A stretch of 18,916 nucleotides of DNA from CAZFAT01 sp964517075 (GCA_964517075.1 CAZFAT010000179.1:1-18916); one strand, 5' to 3'. Shown: positions 1 through 8,314, numbered from the stretch's first letter. The notes: generated from the sequence alone by a model not told the origin. A program made the numbers and translations.

Positions 1-1
1 C

Positions 2-367
2 TTTTTCGGCGCCGCCAGGAACATCGAAGAAGGCGGCTCGGTCACGATCATGGCCACCGCCCTCATCGACACGGGATCGCGCATGGACGACGTGATCTTC
101 GAGGAGTTCAAGGGCACGGGCAACATGGAAATCCATCTGGACCGCAAGCTCGTGGACAAGCGCGTCTTTCCGGCCATCGACATCATCAAGAGCGGCACGC
201 GCAAGGAAGAGCTGCTCATTCCCAAGGACGACCTCAACCGCATCTGGGTGTTGCGGAAGGTGCTGACCCCCCTCTCGCCTGTCGAAGCCATGGAACTGCT
301 CCTGGACAAGATGGGCAAGACGAAGAACAACGGCGAGTTCCTCTCCGCGATGCAGAAGATGGGTTAG
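2..367 (+). CDS. rho: Transcription termination factor Rho, C-terminal fragment (5' end outside window)
   Basis: This is the last 121 residues of Rho, the hexameric RNA-dependent ATPase/helicase that ends transcription. The frame is open from base 2 and reads FFGAARNIEEGGS, then ALIDTGSRMDDVIFEEFKGTGN and FPAIDIIKSGTRKEELL, all near-identical to the conserved C-terminal part of the RecA-like motor domain, including the Arg/Gly-rich hexamer-interface segment. The remainder of the protein (RNA-binding OB fold, Walker A and B) lies left of the window. The TAG stop at 365-367 overlaps the TAA stop of the convergent minus-strand gene, so no space exists for a private terminator. An internal ATG at base 50 is not the start, because Rho homology continues upstream of it. 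Identification is secure; only the truncation by the window edge is notable. Confidence 0.97.
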   Translation, partial: FFGAARNIEEGGSVTIMATALIDTGSRMDDVIFEEFKGTGNMEIHLDRKLVDKRVFPAIDIIKSGTRKEELLIPKDDLNRIWVLRKVLTPLSPVEAMELLLDKMGKTKNNGEFLSAMQKMG

Positions 368-2619
368 GGCCCGCGGTAGGGCCGGCCGAACTCGTCCTGC
401 GGAAAGAGATCGCGGTTGACGTCGATCAGTCCCGAGCGGTCGGCGTCGGGACCGTACCGCACCGGGCGCTCGGCCAGCCACGGCGCGAGCGCCGCCTCCA
501 CATCCAGATCGCCCGCCGCATAGTACCGGCGCGAGTCGTCGCGGCCCAGCCGATCGCGGACGGTCCGGGGATCGAACGCGATGGGGCGGTCGCTGCCAAT
601 GGCGATCGACGTGAACAGCAGCACGTGCGGAAAGACGCGGAGGAAGCTGGCCCGCGTACGGGCCGTGGGCGTCCACGTCACCGCGAACCCGCCCGGGTTC
701 AGCCGGTCACGGAGGAGCGCGAAGTACTCCACCGAGTAGAGCAGGCCGGCGTAGGCCCCCTGCGGCAGCACGGCGTCCGCTTCGATGATGTCGTAGCGGT
801 CGGATCGCCGCCGCAGCAGGGCCCGGGCGTCGGTGAACCAGTGATGCACGCGCGGGTCGGCGAGCAGGCGCCCGAGCGCCGGATAGCGTGACTGGTCGTT
901 CAACCGCGCCAGCGCGTCGAGCTGCGGCCGGACGATCTCGATGCTGTCGATCGTGTCGGTCTCGGCGCGGCCACCGATCGCGAACGCCGTGTCGCCCGAA
1001 CCCAGACCAATCACGGCAACGCGCACCGGGCGCGGGTGCACGAACGCGGGCAGCGCGCCGAGCGCGGTGTGAATGCTGCCGTACGGCAGCCAGCTCTGAC
1101 TGATGCCGCTGAGGAACACCTGAGTCGTCCGGCGATCCTCCGAGTCGCGTAGCAGCACGACCCCTGACGCGTCTTCGTGCACGATCGTGCGGTCGGGGGA
1201 GCTGGCCTGGAGCCGGCTCCAGAGCGTGTCGGTTCGGGGCACGGCCACGACCGCCAGCCCCACCGCCGCCAGCGGCACGAGCACCCCGCGCGTCGTCCGC
1301 GCCGGCGACATCCACACGTGCAGGGCGACGAATATCCCGCCCGCGAGCGCCAGCAGGCGCAGCGTCCCCGATGAACCCAGCGCGTCGAGCAGCCAGACGC
1401 CGGTGATCAGGGCGCCGCCAGCGGCGCCAATGATGTTCGCGGTCTGCAGCCAGCCGAGCCGGCGGCCGAGCCGGCCCGGATCGGTCTGCAGCGCGCGCTG
1501 AATCAAGGCGAAGCTCAGCCCCATCATCAGCGTCGGGGGCACGATGAGCAGCAGCGACAATGCACCGTAGACGGCGAGGGCCTGTCCCGATCGGATCGCC
1601 GCGGCGCTGAGCGGGCTGCCACTGGCCATGAAGGACCACAATGGCGACGCCCAGCCGACACGGTTCACGGCGAGGACGAGACCGCTCACCGAGAGGACGG
1701 CCCACAGCGGCACGGCGGCCTGGAGCACGAGGAACGCTCGCGCGGGCGGGAGACGTCGCACCCACGCCCGGTGCGCCACGAGCGATCCGAGACCGATGCC
1801 GCCGAGGTAGACGCCGAGCAGCAGACCGAACGTCGCGGCGTTGGCCTTGAGCACGACTCCCAGCAGACGGAACCAGACAATCTCGAGCGACAGCGCGACG
1901 AATCCCGACAGCGCGTAGACGGCGAGCCACGCGCCCAGCGGCAGGGATCGACCGCGCGGCGCCAGCGGATCCTCCGCGGCTGCCGGTACCGGAGCCGGAA
2001 CGGCGTCGGGGGCCCCGGCCGCGAGTCGCGGCAGCACGATCAGGGCGGCCGCGCCGCAGCCGGCACTGAGGGCCGCGCCGATCTGGAGGCTGGTGTCGAA
2101 TGGCGCCACGCGGAAGAGCACCAGAACGGAACAGAACGATCCGCATGCCGCGCCGAGCGTATTCCAGCCGTACAGGTGGGGAATCCACCGCGACGGCTCC
2201 ATGGCGTCCCCTGTCACAATCCGGGAAATGAGCGGCAGCGACATGCCCATGAAGAATGTCGGCCAGAGCGTGAAGGCGAAGACCAGCAGCGCCGCCGCGA
2301 CCGGGCTCCAGGTCTGGGCGCCCAGGCTGACGTACAGGACGTCGTAGTAGAGCGGCGCGCTCACGATCGCGAACGCGGCGACGGCGAACTCGCAGAGGGC
2401 GAAGGCGGCCACCCGGCGTCGGGACGACAGGCGGTCGGCGAGGTGACCGCCGGCGAGATGGCCGAAGCCGAGGCCGGCCATGAACGCGGCGACGACGAGG
2501 GTGGCCGAATAGACGTCGGTGCCGGTGAACAGCGTCAGCAGCCGCTGCCAGATGACCTGGTACAGGAGGGCCGCGAAGCCGCTGATGAAGAACGCGGCGA
2601 CCAGAAACCGCCGGGCCAC
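364..2619 (-). CDS. Polytopic membrane protein with C-terminal spermidine-synthase-like (Rossmann) domain
   Basis: The 751-residue protein has two parts. Residues 1-460 contain about a dozen hydrophobic segments arranged as two repeats; both halves carry related motifs (SGFAALLYQVIWQRLL at 13-28 and SGFVALSLEIVWFRLL at 238-253), typical of the 'fused MFS/spermidine synthase' family. Residues 475-680 form a soluble SAM-type Rossmann domain with the glycine motif VIGLGSGDTA (536-545), DARALL (597-602) and the YDIIEAD...P segment (609-619). In true spermidine synthases the last motif has a second acidic residue before Pro; here it is Leu618, so aminopropyl transfer is doubtful. Substrate and function are unknown. 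The start is GTG, 5 bases after the ftsH stop, which suggests translational coupling as the last gene of the dnaJ-clpB-ftsH operon. No strong Shine-Dalgarno sequence is visible. Confidence 0.85.
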   Translation of the reverse strand: MARRFLVAAFFISGFAALLYQVIWQRLLTLFTGTDVYSATLVVAAFMAGLGFGHLAGGHLADRLSSRRRVAAFALCEFAVAAFAIVSAPLYYDVLYVSLGAQTWSPVAAALLVFAFTLWPTFFMGMSLPLISRIVTGDAMEPSRWIPHLYGWNTLGAACGSFCSVLVLFRVAPFDTSLQIGAALSAGCGAAALIVLPRLAAGAPDAVPAPVPAAAEDPLAPRGRSLPLGAWLAVYALSGFVALSLEIVWFRLLGVVLKANAATFGLLLGVYLGGIGLGSLVAHRAWVRRLPPARAFLVLQAAVPLWAVLSVSGLVLAVNRVGWASPLWSFMASGSPLSAAAIRSGQALAVYGALSLLLIVPPTLMMGLSFALIQRALQTDPGRLGRRLGWLQTANIIGAAGGALITGVWLLDALGSSGTLRLLALAGGIFVALHVWMSPARTTRGVLVPLAAVGLAVVAVPRTDTLWSRLQASSPDRTIVHEDASGVVLLRDSEDRRTTQVFLSGISQSWLPYGSIHTALGALPAFVHPRPVRVAVIGLGSGDTAFAIGGRAETDTIDSIEIVRPQLDALARLNDQSRYPALGRLLADPRVHHWFTDARALLRRRSDRYDIIEADAVLPQGAYAGLLYSVEYFALLRDRLNPGGFAVTWTPTARTRASFLRVFPHVLLFTSIAIGSDRPIAFDPRTVRDRLGRDDSRRYYAAGDLDVEAALAPWLAERPVRYGPDADRSGLIDVNRDLFPQDEFGRPYRGP

Positions 2620-2624
2620 GCGGG

Positions 2625-4472
2625 TCAGAGCGTCTCGATGCCGACGCCGAGCCGACGGCGGATCTCCGCGCCCTCGAGCACTTCCTTCTCGAGCAGGTGC
2701 GCCGTGAGATCGTCCAGCGTGACGCGTCGTTCGGTGAGGATCCGGTTCGCCGTGCCCTCGGCGTCGCTAATCAGCCGCTTGATTTCCGCATCGACTAGGC
2801 GGGCCGTTTCCTCGGCGTAGTTCCCGCGCTCGGGCACATACGGCCCGTCGAGAAACGCCCCGCGCTTGCGCCCTTCGTGGTTGACGGGCCCCACCAGTTC
2901 GCTCATGCCCAGTTCGGTGACCATCGACCGTGCGATGTCCGTCGCGCGCAGCAGGTCGTTGTGGTCGCCCGTCGAGACCTCGCCGAAGATGAGCAGTTCG
3001 GCCGTGCGACCGCCCAGCAGAACGGCCAGTTCGTTCTGCAGCTCGGCTTTCGTGCGCAGGTACCGGTCTTCGAGCGGCAGCGAGAGCGTGTAGCCCAGCG
3101 CGCCGAAGCCGCGGCCCACGATCGAGACTTTGTGGACCGGGTCCAGCCCGGGCAGCACGGACGCGACGATGGCGTGACCGATCTCGTGGACCGCGATGAT
3201 GCGCCGGATCCGCGGATTCATGGCCCGTTTCTTTTCGAGCCCCGCGACCACGCGGTCGATCGCTTCGTCGAAATCGGACCGATCGACGGCGGTCTTGTCG
3301 CGACGGCCGGCCAGGAGCGCGGCCTCGTTCACCAGGTTCGCGAGGTCGGCACCGGCAAACCCTGCCGTGCGCGCGGCAATCAGCGGCAGGTCGACATCCT
3401 CGGCGAGCTTCACCGTTCGCACGTGAATGCGCAGGATCTCCTCGCGGCCGTGGACGTCCGGCTTGTCCACGAGCACCTGCCGGTCGAAGCGACCGGGCCG
3501 CAGCAGCGCCGGGTCCAGCACCTCCGGCCGGTTCGTGGCGCCGACGATGATCACACCCTTCCTGGCGTCGAAGCCGTCCATCTCGGCGAGGAGCTGGTTC
3601 AGCGTCTGTTCGCGTTCCTCGTGGCCGCCCATCGGCGACTGCATGCGGACCTTGCCCAGGGCGTCCAGTTCGTCAATGAAGACGATGCAGGGCGCTTTCA
3701 GCTCCGCCTGCCGGAACAGGTCGCGCACGCGGGCCGCGCCCACGCCCACGAACATTTCGACGAATTCCGACCCGCTGAGGCTGAAGAACGGCACCTTCGC
3801 CTCGCCGGCGACGGCGCGCGCCAGCAGCGTTTTGCCGGTGCCGGGCGGGCCGACGAGCAGCACGCCCTTCGGGATGCGGCCGCCAATCGTGGTGTATTTC
3901 GAGGGGTTCTTCAGGAAATCGACGATCTCGCGCAGTTCCACGGCGGCTTCGTCCACACCGGCCACGTCCGCGAATCCCACCTTCACGTCGTCGTCCACGT
4001 AGATCTTGGCGCGGCTGCGGGCGAACGACATGATGCCGCCTTCGGTGCCGCTCATCCGGCGGAGGAAGAACACCCAGATGCCGATGATCAGCAGCACGGG
4101 GAAGACCCAGCCCAGCAGTTCCGTCAGCCACTTGTTGCTGACCTGGCCCGTGTAGTTCACGCGCTGCGCCTCGAGCAGCTCGGTCAGCTTCGGGTCCTCG
4201 ACCCGCACGGCCTCGAAGGTCTTCAGCGCACCGTCGGCGTCCTGAAACTGGCCGCGCACGAGCTCGGGGCCCAGTTCGACCTCGGCAATCCGCCCCTGCG
4301 CGAGCAGCGATTTGAAGGCGGAGTAGTCCAGCGTCTCACCGCGGCTCGTGGACGTGACCAGGCTGAAGAGCACCACGACGGCGAGGAGGCCCGCGCCGAA
4401 CCAGAGCGAGGACAGCGGACGCCGGAACGGCGACGCGCGGCGCGGCGGACGAGGACTGGCGTCAGGCGTCAT
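2625..4472 (-). CDS. ftsH: ATP-dependent zinc metalloprotease FtsH
   Basis: This 615-residue membrane-bound AAA+ protease degrades misfolded or unassembled membrane and some soluble proteins. It has a cytoplasmic N-terminus, TM1 (22-41), a periplasmic domain (about 45-115), TM2 (119-138), an AAA module with Walker A GPPGTGKT (208-215), pore-loop MFVG (240-243), Walker B IVFIDELD (263-270) and the second region of homology ATNRPEVLDPALLRPGRFDR (312-331, arginine fingers). The M41 protease domain has zinc motif HEIGH (429-433) and the third ligand probably Asp506 in STGDHND. Most FtsH proteins read HEAGH; Ile at the third position is unusual but keeps HExxH. The protein is slightly shorter than E. 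coli FtsH (644), with a short tail after the protease domain. It lies 31 bases after clpB and 5 bases before the next gene, all in one minus-strand operon. Confidence 0.97.
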   Translation of the reverse strand: MTPDASPRPPRRASPFRRPLSSLWFGAGLLAVVVLFSLVTSTSRGETLDYSAFKSLLAQGRIAEVELGPELVRGQFQDADGALKTFEAVRVEDPKLTELLEAQRVNYTGQVSNKWLTELLGWVFPVLLIIGIWVFFLRRMSGTEGGIMSFARSRAKIYVDDDVKVGFADVAGVDEAAVELREIVDFLKNPSKYTTIGGRIPKGVLLVGPPGTGKTLLARAVAGEAKVPFFSLSGSEFVEMFVGVGAARVRDLFRQAELKAPCIVFIDELDALGKVRMQSPMGGHEEREQTLNQLLAEMDGFDARKGVIIVGATNRPEVLDPALLRPGRFDRQVLVDKPDVHGREEILRIHVRTVKLAEDVDLPLIAARTAGFAGADLANLVNEAALLAGRRDKTAVDRSDFDEAIDRVVAGLEKKRAMNPRIRRIIAVHEIGHAIVASVLPGLDPVHKVSIVGRGFGALGYTLSLPLEDRYLRTKAELQNELAVLLGGRTAELLIFGEVSTGDHNDLLRATDIARSMVTELGMSELVGPVNHEGRKRGAFLDGPYVPERGNYAEETARLVDAEIKRLISDAEGTANRILTERRVTLDDLTAHLLEKEVLEGAEIRRRLGVGIETL

Positions 4473-4503
4473 GGACGGTCATCACTCGGCGTCACCGGGC
4501 CCT

Positions 4504-7125
4504 TCACCGTGAGGCCGCGCCCGGCGCGGGTTGCTCCACCGTGTCCAGCACCAGCGCGCCATCGCGGACGTCGGCCCGGACGGTCGACCCGTCGCGGATC
4601 GTGCCGTTGAGGACCGCCAGGGCCAGCGGATCGAGCAGCCGGCGCTGAAGGGTGCGGCGGAGCGGACGGGCGCCATACACCGGATCGTATCCCTCTTCGA
4701 TGATCAGGTCCCGCGCCCGGTCCGACAATTCGAGGGCAATCTTGCGCTCGGCCAGGCGGCCGAGCAGGTTGGCCATCTGGATATCCACGATGTGGCGGAT
4801 GTCCTCGCGCCGCAGGGCGTGGAAGAAGATAGTGTCGTCCACCCGGTTGAGGAACTCGGGTTTGAAGTGCCGGCGGAGGGCCTCGGTCAGTTCCTCACGC
4901 ACGCCCGCGTCGAGGTCGACCTGGCCCAGCCGCGCCCGGTCGGCGATGGCATGGCTCCCCACGTTGGACGTCATGATCACGACGGTGTTCTTGAAGTCCA
5001 CGGTACGGCCCTTGCTGTCGGTCAACCGTCCATCGTCCAGCAGCTGCAGCATCACGTTCAGCACCTCGGGGTGTGCCTTCTCGATCTCGTCGAAGAGCAC
5101 GACGGCGTAGGGCCGCCGCCGGACGGCCTCGGTGAGCTGGCCGGCCTCCTCGTAGCCCACGTAGCCGGGCGGCGCGCCGATCAGCCTCGACACGGTGTGC
5201 TTCTCCTGGTACTCCGACATGTCGATGCGGATCATCGCCTGCTCGTCGTCGAACAGAAACGCGGCGAGCGCGCGGGCCAGCTCCGTCTTGCCGACGCCGG
5301 TCGGTCCGAGAAAGATGAAGCTGCCGAGAGGCCGGTTCGGGTCCTGCAGGCCGGCGCGGGCCCGTCGGATCGCGTTCGCCACGGCCACGATGGCGTCGTC
5401 CTGGCCGACCACGCGCTGGTGGAGCCGTTCCTCCATGCGGACGAGCTTCTGCACCTCGCCTTCCATCAGGCGGCTCACGGGGATCTTCGTCCAGCGCGCG
5501 ACGACGTCCGCAATGTCCTCCTCGTCCACCTGCTCCTTGAGCATGCGCGGGCCCGCGCCGCCCGACTGCTGCTCGTGCGCGGCGATTTGCTGTTCGAGCG
5601 CGGGAATGCGACCGTACTGCAGTTCGGACGCCGTGGCGTAGTCGCCGGCGCGCTGGGCGTTGGCCATCTCGAGCCGCAGCCGTTCCAGTTCCTCGCGCTG
5701 CCCGCGCACGGCCTGAATGGCGTCTTTCTCTCGTTGCCAGCGCGCCGCGAGCTCGGTGCGCGATTCCTTCAGATCTGCCAGCTCGCGCTCGAGCCGGACG
5801 AGGCGTTCGCGCGAGGCCGAGTCGGACTCCTTCCGCAGCGCCTCACGCTCAATCTCGAGCTGCATCACGCGCCGCTCGACCTCGTCGAGTTCGGCCGGCA
5901 TCGAGTCGATTTCCATCCGCAGCCGCGACGCGGCCTCGTCGATGAGGTCGATGGCCTTGTCGGGCAGGAACCGATCCGCAATGTAGCGGTGGGAGAGCAC
6001 CGCCGCGGCGACCAGCGCGCTGTCCTTGAACTTGACTCCATGGTGGATCTCGTAGCGTTCGCGGAGGCCGCGGAGGATGCTGATGGTGTCTTCCACCGTC
6101 GGCTCGCCCACGAGCACGGGCTGGAAGCGGCGTTCGAGCGCGGCGTCCTTCTCGATGTGCTTGCGGTACTCGTCGAGCGTGGTCGCGCCAATCGTGTGCA
6201 GTTCGCCGCGCGCGAGCATCGGTTTCAGCAGGTTCGACGCGTCGATGGACCCCTCGGCGGCGCCGGCGCCGACGACGGTGTGCAGTTCGTCGATGAAGAG
6301 CACGACCTGGCCTTGCGCGTCGGCAATCTCCTTCAGCACCGCCTTGAGCCGCTCCTCGAACTCGCCCCGGTACTTCGCGCCGGCGACGAGGGCGCCCATG
6401 TCGAGCGCGACGATCCGCTTGTTGCGCAGGCCTTCGGGCACGTCGCCCCGCACGACACGCTGCGCCAGCCCCTCCACGATGGCCGTCTTGCCGACGCCGG
6501 GTTCCCCGATGAGGACCGGATTGTTCTTCGTGCGTCTCGCCAGCACCTGGATGACACGCCGGATTTCCTCGTCGCGGCCGATGACCGGATCGAGCTTGCC
6601 CTTGCGCGCGACCTCCGTGAGGTCGCGGCCGTAGCGCTCCAGCGCCTGATATTTCCCTTCCGGGTTCTGATCGGTGACTCGTTGCGACCCGCGAACCGAC
6701 GTGAGCGCCTGGAGGATCGCGTCCTTCGTGACGCCCAGGCGTTTCAGCGCGTCCGCGCCGGGCGCGCGGCCGCCTTCGGACGCGATCGCGAGGAACAGGT
6801 GCTCGGTGCTGGTGAACTCGTCCTTGAGCCGCGCGGCTTCGCCCTCGGCGGCGGTCAGGACGGCCCGCAGCCGCGCGGACAGGCTCGGCTGCGCGCCGCC
6901 GTGCGCGCGCGGCAGCTTGCCCAGCACGCCGTCCGCCGCGGCGACGACCCGGGCCGGATCGACCTGCATCTTGCCCAGGACGGCCGGCACGATGCCCTCG
7001 GCCTGCCCGACGAGCGCGGCGAGCAGGTGTTCGGGCGTGACTTCGGGATGGCCGGACCGATCCGCGAGCTGCTGCGCGGCCATCAACGCTTCCTGGGCTT
7101 TCTCCGTGTATCGGTTGAGATTCAT
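4504..7125 (-). CDS. clpB: ATP-dependent disaggregase ClpB
   Basis: This is an 873-residue Hsp100 disaggregase (E. coli ClpB 857) that threads aggregated polypeptides through a hexameric pore with DnaK/DnaJ help. Domains run in the usual order: two Clp_N repeats (about 1-145), AAA1 with Walker A GEPGVGKT (207-214), pore Tyr252 in KYRGEFE and Walker B LFIDEL (276-281), the ClpB-specific coiled-coil middle domain (about 405-525), AAA2 with Walker A GPTGVGKT (607-614), pore Tyr655 in GYVG and Walker B VVLFDEIE (675-682), and a C-terminal oligomerisation domain with GYDPVYGARPLRR (812-824). The ATG at 7125 starts MNLNRYTEKAQEAL, the family's expected N-terminus, preceded by GGTGAG as a moderate ribosome-binding site. 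It follows the DnaJ-like gene by 30 bases, matching its functional partner. Confidence 0.98.
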   Translation of the reverse strand: MNLNRYTEKAQEALMAAQQLADRSGHPEVTPEHLLAALVGQAEGIVPAVLGKMQVDPARVVAAADGVLGKLPRAHGGAQPSLSARLRAVLTAAEGEAARLKDEFTSTEHLFLAIASEGGRAPGADALKRLGVTKDAILQALTSVRGSQRVTDQNPEGKYQALERYGRDLTEVARKGKLDPVIGRDEEIRRVIQVLARRTKNNPVLIGEPGVGKTAIVEGLAQRVVRGDVPEGLRNKRIVALDMGALVAGAKYRGEFEERLKAVLKEIADAQGQVVLFIDELHTVVGAGAAEGSIDASNLLKPMLARGELHTIGATTLDEYRKHIEKDAALERRFQPVLVGEPTVEDTISILRGLRERYEIHHGVKFKDSALVAAAVLSHRYIADRFLPDKAIDLIDEAASRLRMEIDSMPAELDEVERRVMQLEIEREALRKESDSASRERLVRLERELADLKESRTELAARWQREKDAIQAVRGQREELERLRLEMANAQRAGDYATASELQYGRIPALEQQIAAHEQQSGGAGPRMLKEQVDEEDIADVVARWTKIPVSRLMEGEVQKLVRMEERLHQRVVGQDDAIVAVANAIRRARAGLQDPNRPLGSFIFLGPTGVGKTELARALAAFLFDDEQAMIRIDMSEYQEKHTVSRLIGAPPGYVGYEEAGQLTEAVRRRPYAVVLFDEIEKAHPEVLNVMLQLLDDGRLTDSKGRTVDFKNTVVIMTSNVGSHAIADRARLGQVDLDAGVREELTEALRRHFKPEFLNRVDDTIFFHALRREDIRHIVDIQMANLLGRLAERKIALELSDRARDLIIEEGYDPVYGARPLRRTLQRRLLDPLALAVLNGTIRDGSTVRADVRDGALVLDTVEQPAPGAASR

Positions 7126-7155
7126 GGCGCGCTCACCCGAGCGATCGGGTCGTCC

Positions 7156-8130
7156 TCATCCGTGCGTCTCAGCGCTCAACTCGCGCAGCGCTTCATAGTG
7201 CCGCTGCTCGTCGGGCGACAGCCTGGCCGGAATGCGGACCGCGACCTTCGCGTACAGGTCGCCCCGCTCGGTGGGCTTGCCCACGGCGGGCATCCCATGA
7301 CCGCGCAGCCGGAAGACGCGGCCGTGATCGGTGTGCGGCGGGACCTTCAGCCGCACGGGTGCACCGGCGAGGGTCGGCACCTCCACCTCGCCGCCCAGGA
7401 CCGCCGTCGTCACCGGCACATCCAGGCTCGCGTGCAGATCCTGACCGCGGCGCTCGAATCGCGGGTGCGGCAGAAGACGGACGGTCAGATATAGGTCGCC
7501 GGCGCGGCCCCCGCGCGGGGCGGCGGCGCCTTCCCCCGCGGCCCGCACGCGGGCGCCGTCCTTGACACCCGCGGGAATGCGCACCTCCACCGTGCGTTCG
7601 CTGCCGTCGCGCGTGGTGGCCAGGCGCCTTGACGTTCCCGCGAATGCTTCTTCGAGCGTGAGGTCGAGGGGATGTTCGACGTCCATCCCTTTGCCGCCGC
7701 GCGTGCCGCGCGCGCGCGATCCCGCGGTCCGCGACCCGCCGCCAGCGCCTCCGAAAAACGTGTGGAAGAAATCCGAAAAGGGATCCTGGCCGCCGAAGAG
7801 ATCCTGCATCTCCTCGGGCGTCATCGTCCGGTAGCCGCCGCCGGGCGAGCCGCCGACATGCGGGGACCAGCCGTCCGCGCTGTCGGGTGGAGGCGCGTGT
7901 TCATACGCCCGCCAGTTCGCACCCAGCTCGTCGTACTTCCGGCGCTTCTCCGGGTCGCCGAGGACCTCGTTGGCCTCGTTCACTTCCTTGAAGCGCGTTT
8001 CGGCCGCCTTGTCCCCAGGGTTGAGATCGGGATGATACTGGCGGGCCAGCTTGCGGTAGGCGCGCTTGATATCCGCGTCCGAGGCGTCCTTCGCCACGCC
8101 CAGCGTGGTGTAGTAGTCCTTGAAGTCCAT
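7156..8130 (-). CDS. DnaJ-type co-chaperone without zinc finger (CbpA/class B-like)
   Basis: This 324-residue J-domain protein stimulates DnaK ATPase and delivers substrates. The J domain (5-69) has the essential HPD at 33-35 within QYHPDLNPG. A Gly/Phe-rich linker follows (about 95-147, including DLFGGQDPFSDFFHTFFGG). Two beta-rich C-terminal substrate domains (about 150-225 and 228-305) show the signatures DLTLEEAFAGTSRR and GDLYLTVRL, and GQDLHASLDVPVTTAVLGGEVEVPTL. The four CxxCxGxG zinc motifs of DnaJ proper are absent, placing it with CbpA-like class B proteins. It is the first gene of the minus-strand operon and directly precedes clpB. The ATG at 8130 gives the standard J-domain start (MDFKDYYTTLGV). 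The ribosome-binding sequence is weak (GGGCGG) and partly inside a palindrome, see the leader element. Confidence 0.93.
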   Translation of the reverse strand: MDFKDYYTTLGVAKDASDADIKRAYRKLARQYHPDLNPGDKAAETRFKEVNEANEVLGDPEKRRKYDELGANWRAYEHAPPPDSADGWSPHVGGSPGGGYRTMTPEEMQDLFGGQDPFSDFFHTFFGGAGGGSRTAGSRARGTRGGKGMDVEHPLDLTLEEAFAGTSRRLATTRDGSERTVEVRIPAGVKDGARVRAAGEGAAAPRGGRAGDLYLTVRLLPHPRFERRGQDLHASLDVPVTTAVLGGEVEVPTLAGAPVRLKVPPHTDHGRVFRLRGHGMPAVGKPTERGDLYAKVAVRIPARLSPDEQRHYEALRELSAETHG

Positions 8131-8137
8131 GGAACCG

Positions 8138-8175
8138 CCCGGCTAGCCGGGAGCGTGCCGGGTGGCGGTGGCACG
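8138..8175 (-). promoter_or_regulatory. Tandem hairpins in the leader of the dnaJ-clpB-ftsH operon
   Basis: Read on the minus strand, the leader contains CGTGCC-N10-GGCACG (8175-8154), then two bases, then the perfect 14-base palindrome CCCGGCTAGCCGGG (8151-8138). The palindrome ends 7 bases before the ATG at 8130 and its 3' arm supplies the GGG of the only Shine-Dalgarno-like run (GGGCGG). As RNA it could fold as a 5-bp stem with a CTAG loop. The position suggests control of translation initiation, possibly temperature-responsive given the operon; that is inference. Alternatively it is a DNA operator, or chance in GC-rich DNA. Confidence 0.4.
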
Positions 8176-8233
8176 GGAGCGTCGACACGCACGAACGAAG
8201 CCGGAGCTGAACATCCCCAAGGTATCACTCACG

Positions 8234-8262
8234 AATATATGTATTGATGCCGGTCGTGTCTA
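8234..8262 (-). promoter_or_regulatory. Sigma-70-like promoter for the dnaJ-clpB-ftsH operon
   Basis: On the minus strand, TAGACA (8262-8257; 5 of 6 to TTGACA) is separated by exactly 17 bases from TATATT (8239-8234; 5 of 6 to TATAAT). It sits in a locally AT-rich patch of otherwise GC-rich DNA. A start near 8227 would give a leader of about 97 bases containing two hairpins. No CIRCE repeat and no sigma-32-type CTTGAA/CCCCAT pair was found in the region. Confidence 0.55.
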
Positions 8263-8284
8263 TGCGCGGACGACACAGGGCTCC

Positions 8285-8314
8285 GTGACAGCTCGCGCCA
8301 ATTCGGCCAATACT
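8285..8314 (+). promoter_or_regulatory. Weak candidate promoter for the TerC-like gene
   Basis: GTGACA (8285-8290; 5 of 6 to TTGACA) is followed after 18 bases by AATACT (8309-8314; 4 of 6). A start near 8321 would leave only about 8 bases before the GTG at 8329, so the message would be nearly leaderless, which agrees with the lack of a clear ribosome-binding site. The match is weak and could be chance. Confidence 0.25.

Noticed and set aside
368..383. GGCCC-N6-GGGCC hairpin after the rho stop as a rho terminator
   Set aside because: The stem is only 5 bp, no T-run follows on either strand, and it lies inside the opposing coding sequence.
4531..7494. Long plus-strand open frame (987 codons) opposite clpB, and a similar one at 2877-4610 opposite ftsH
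   Set aside because: Both are shadows of ClpB and FtsH coding frames, with no recognisable motif of their own.
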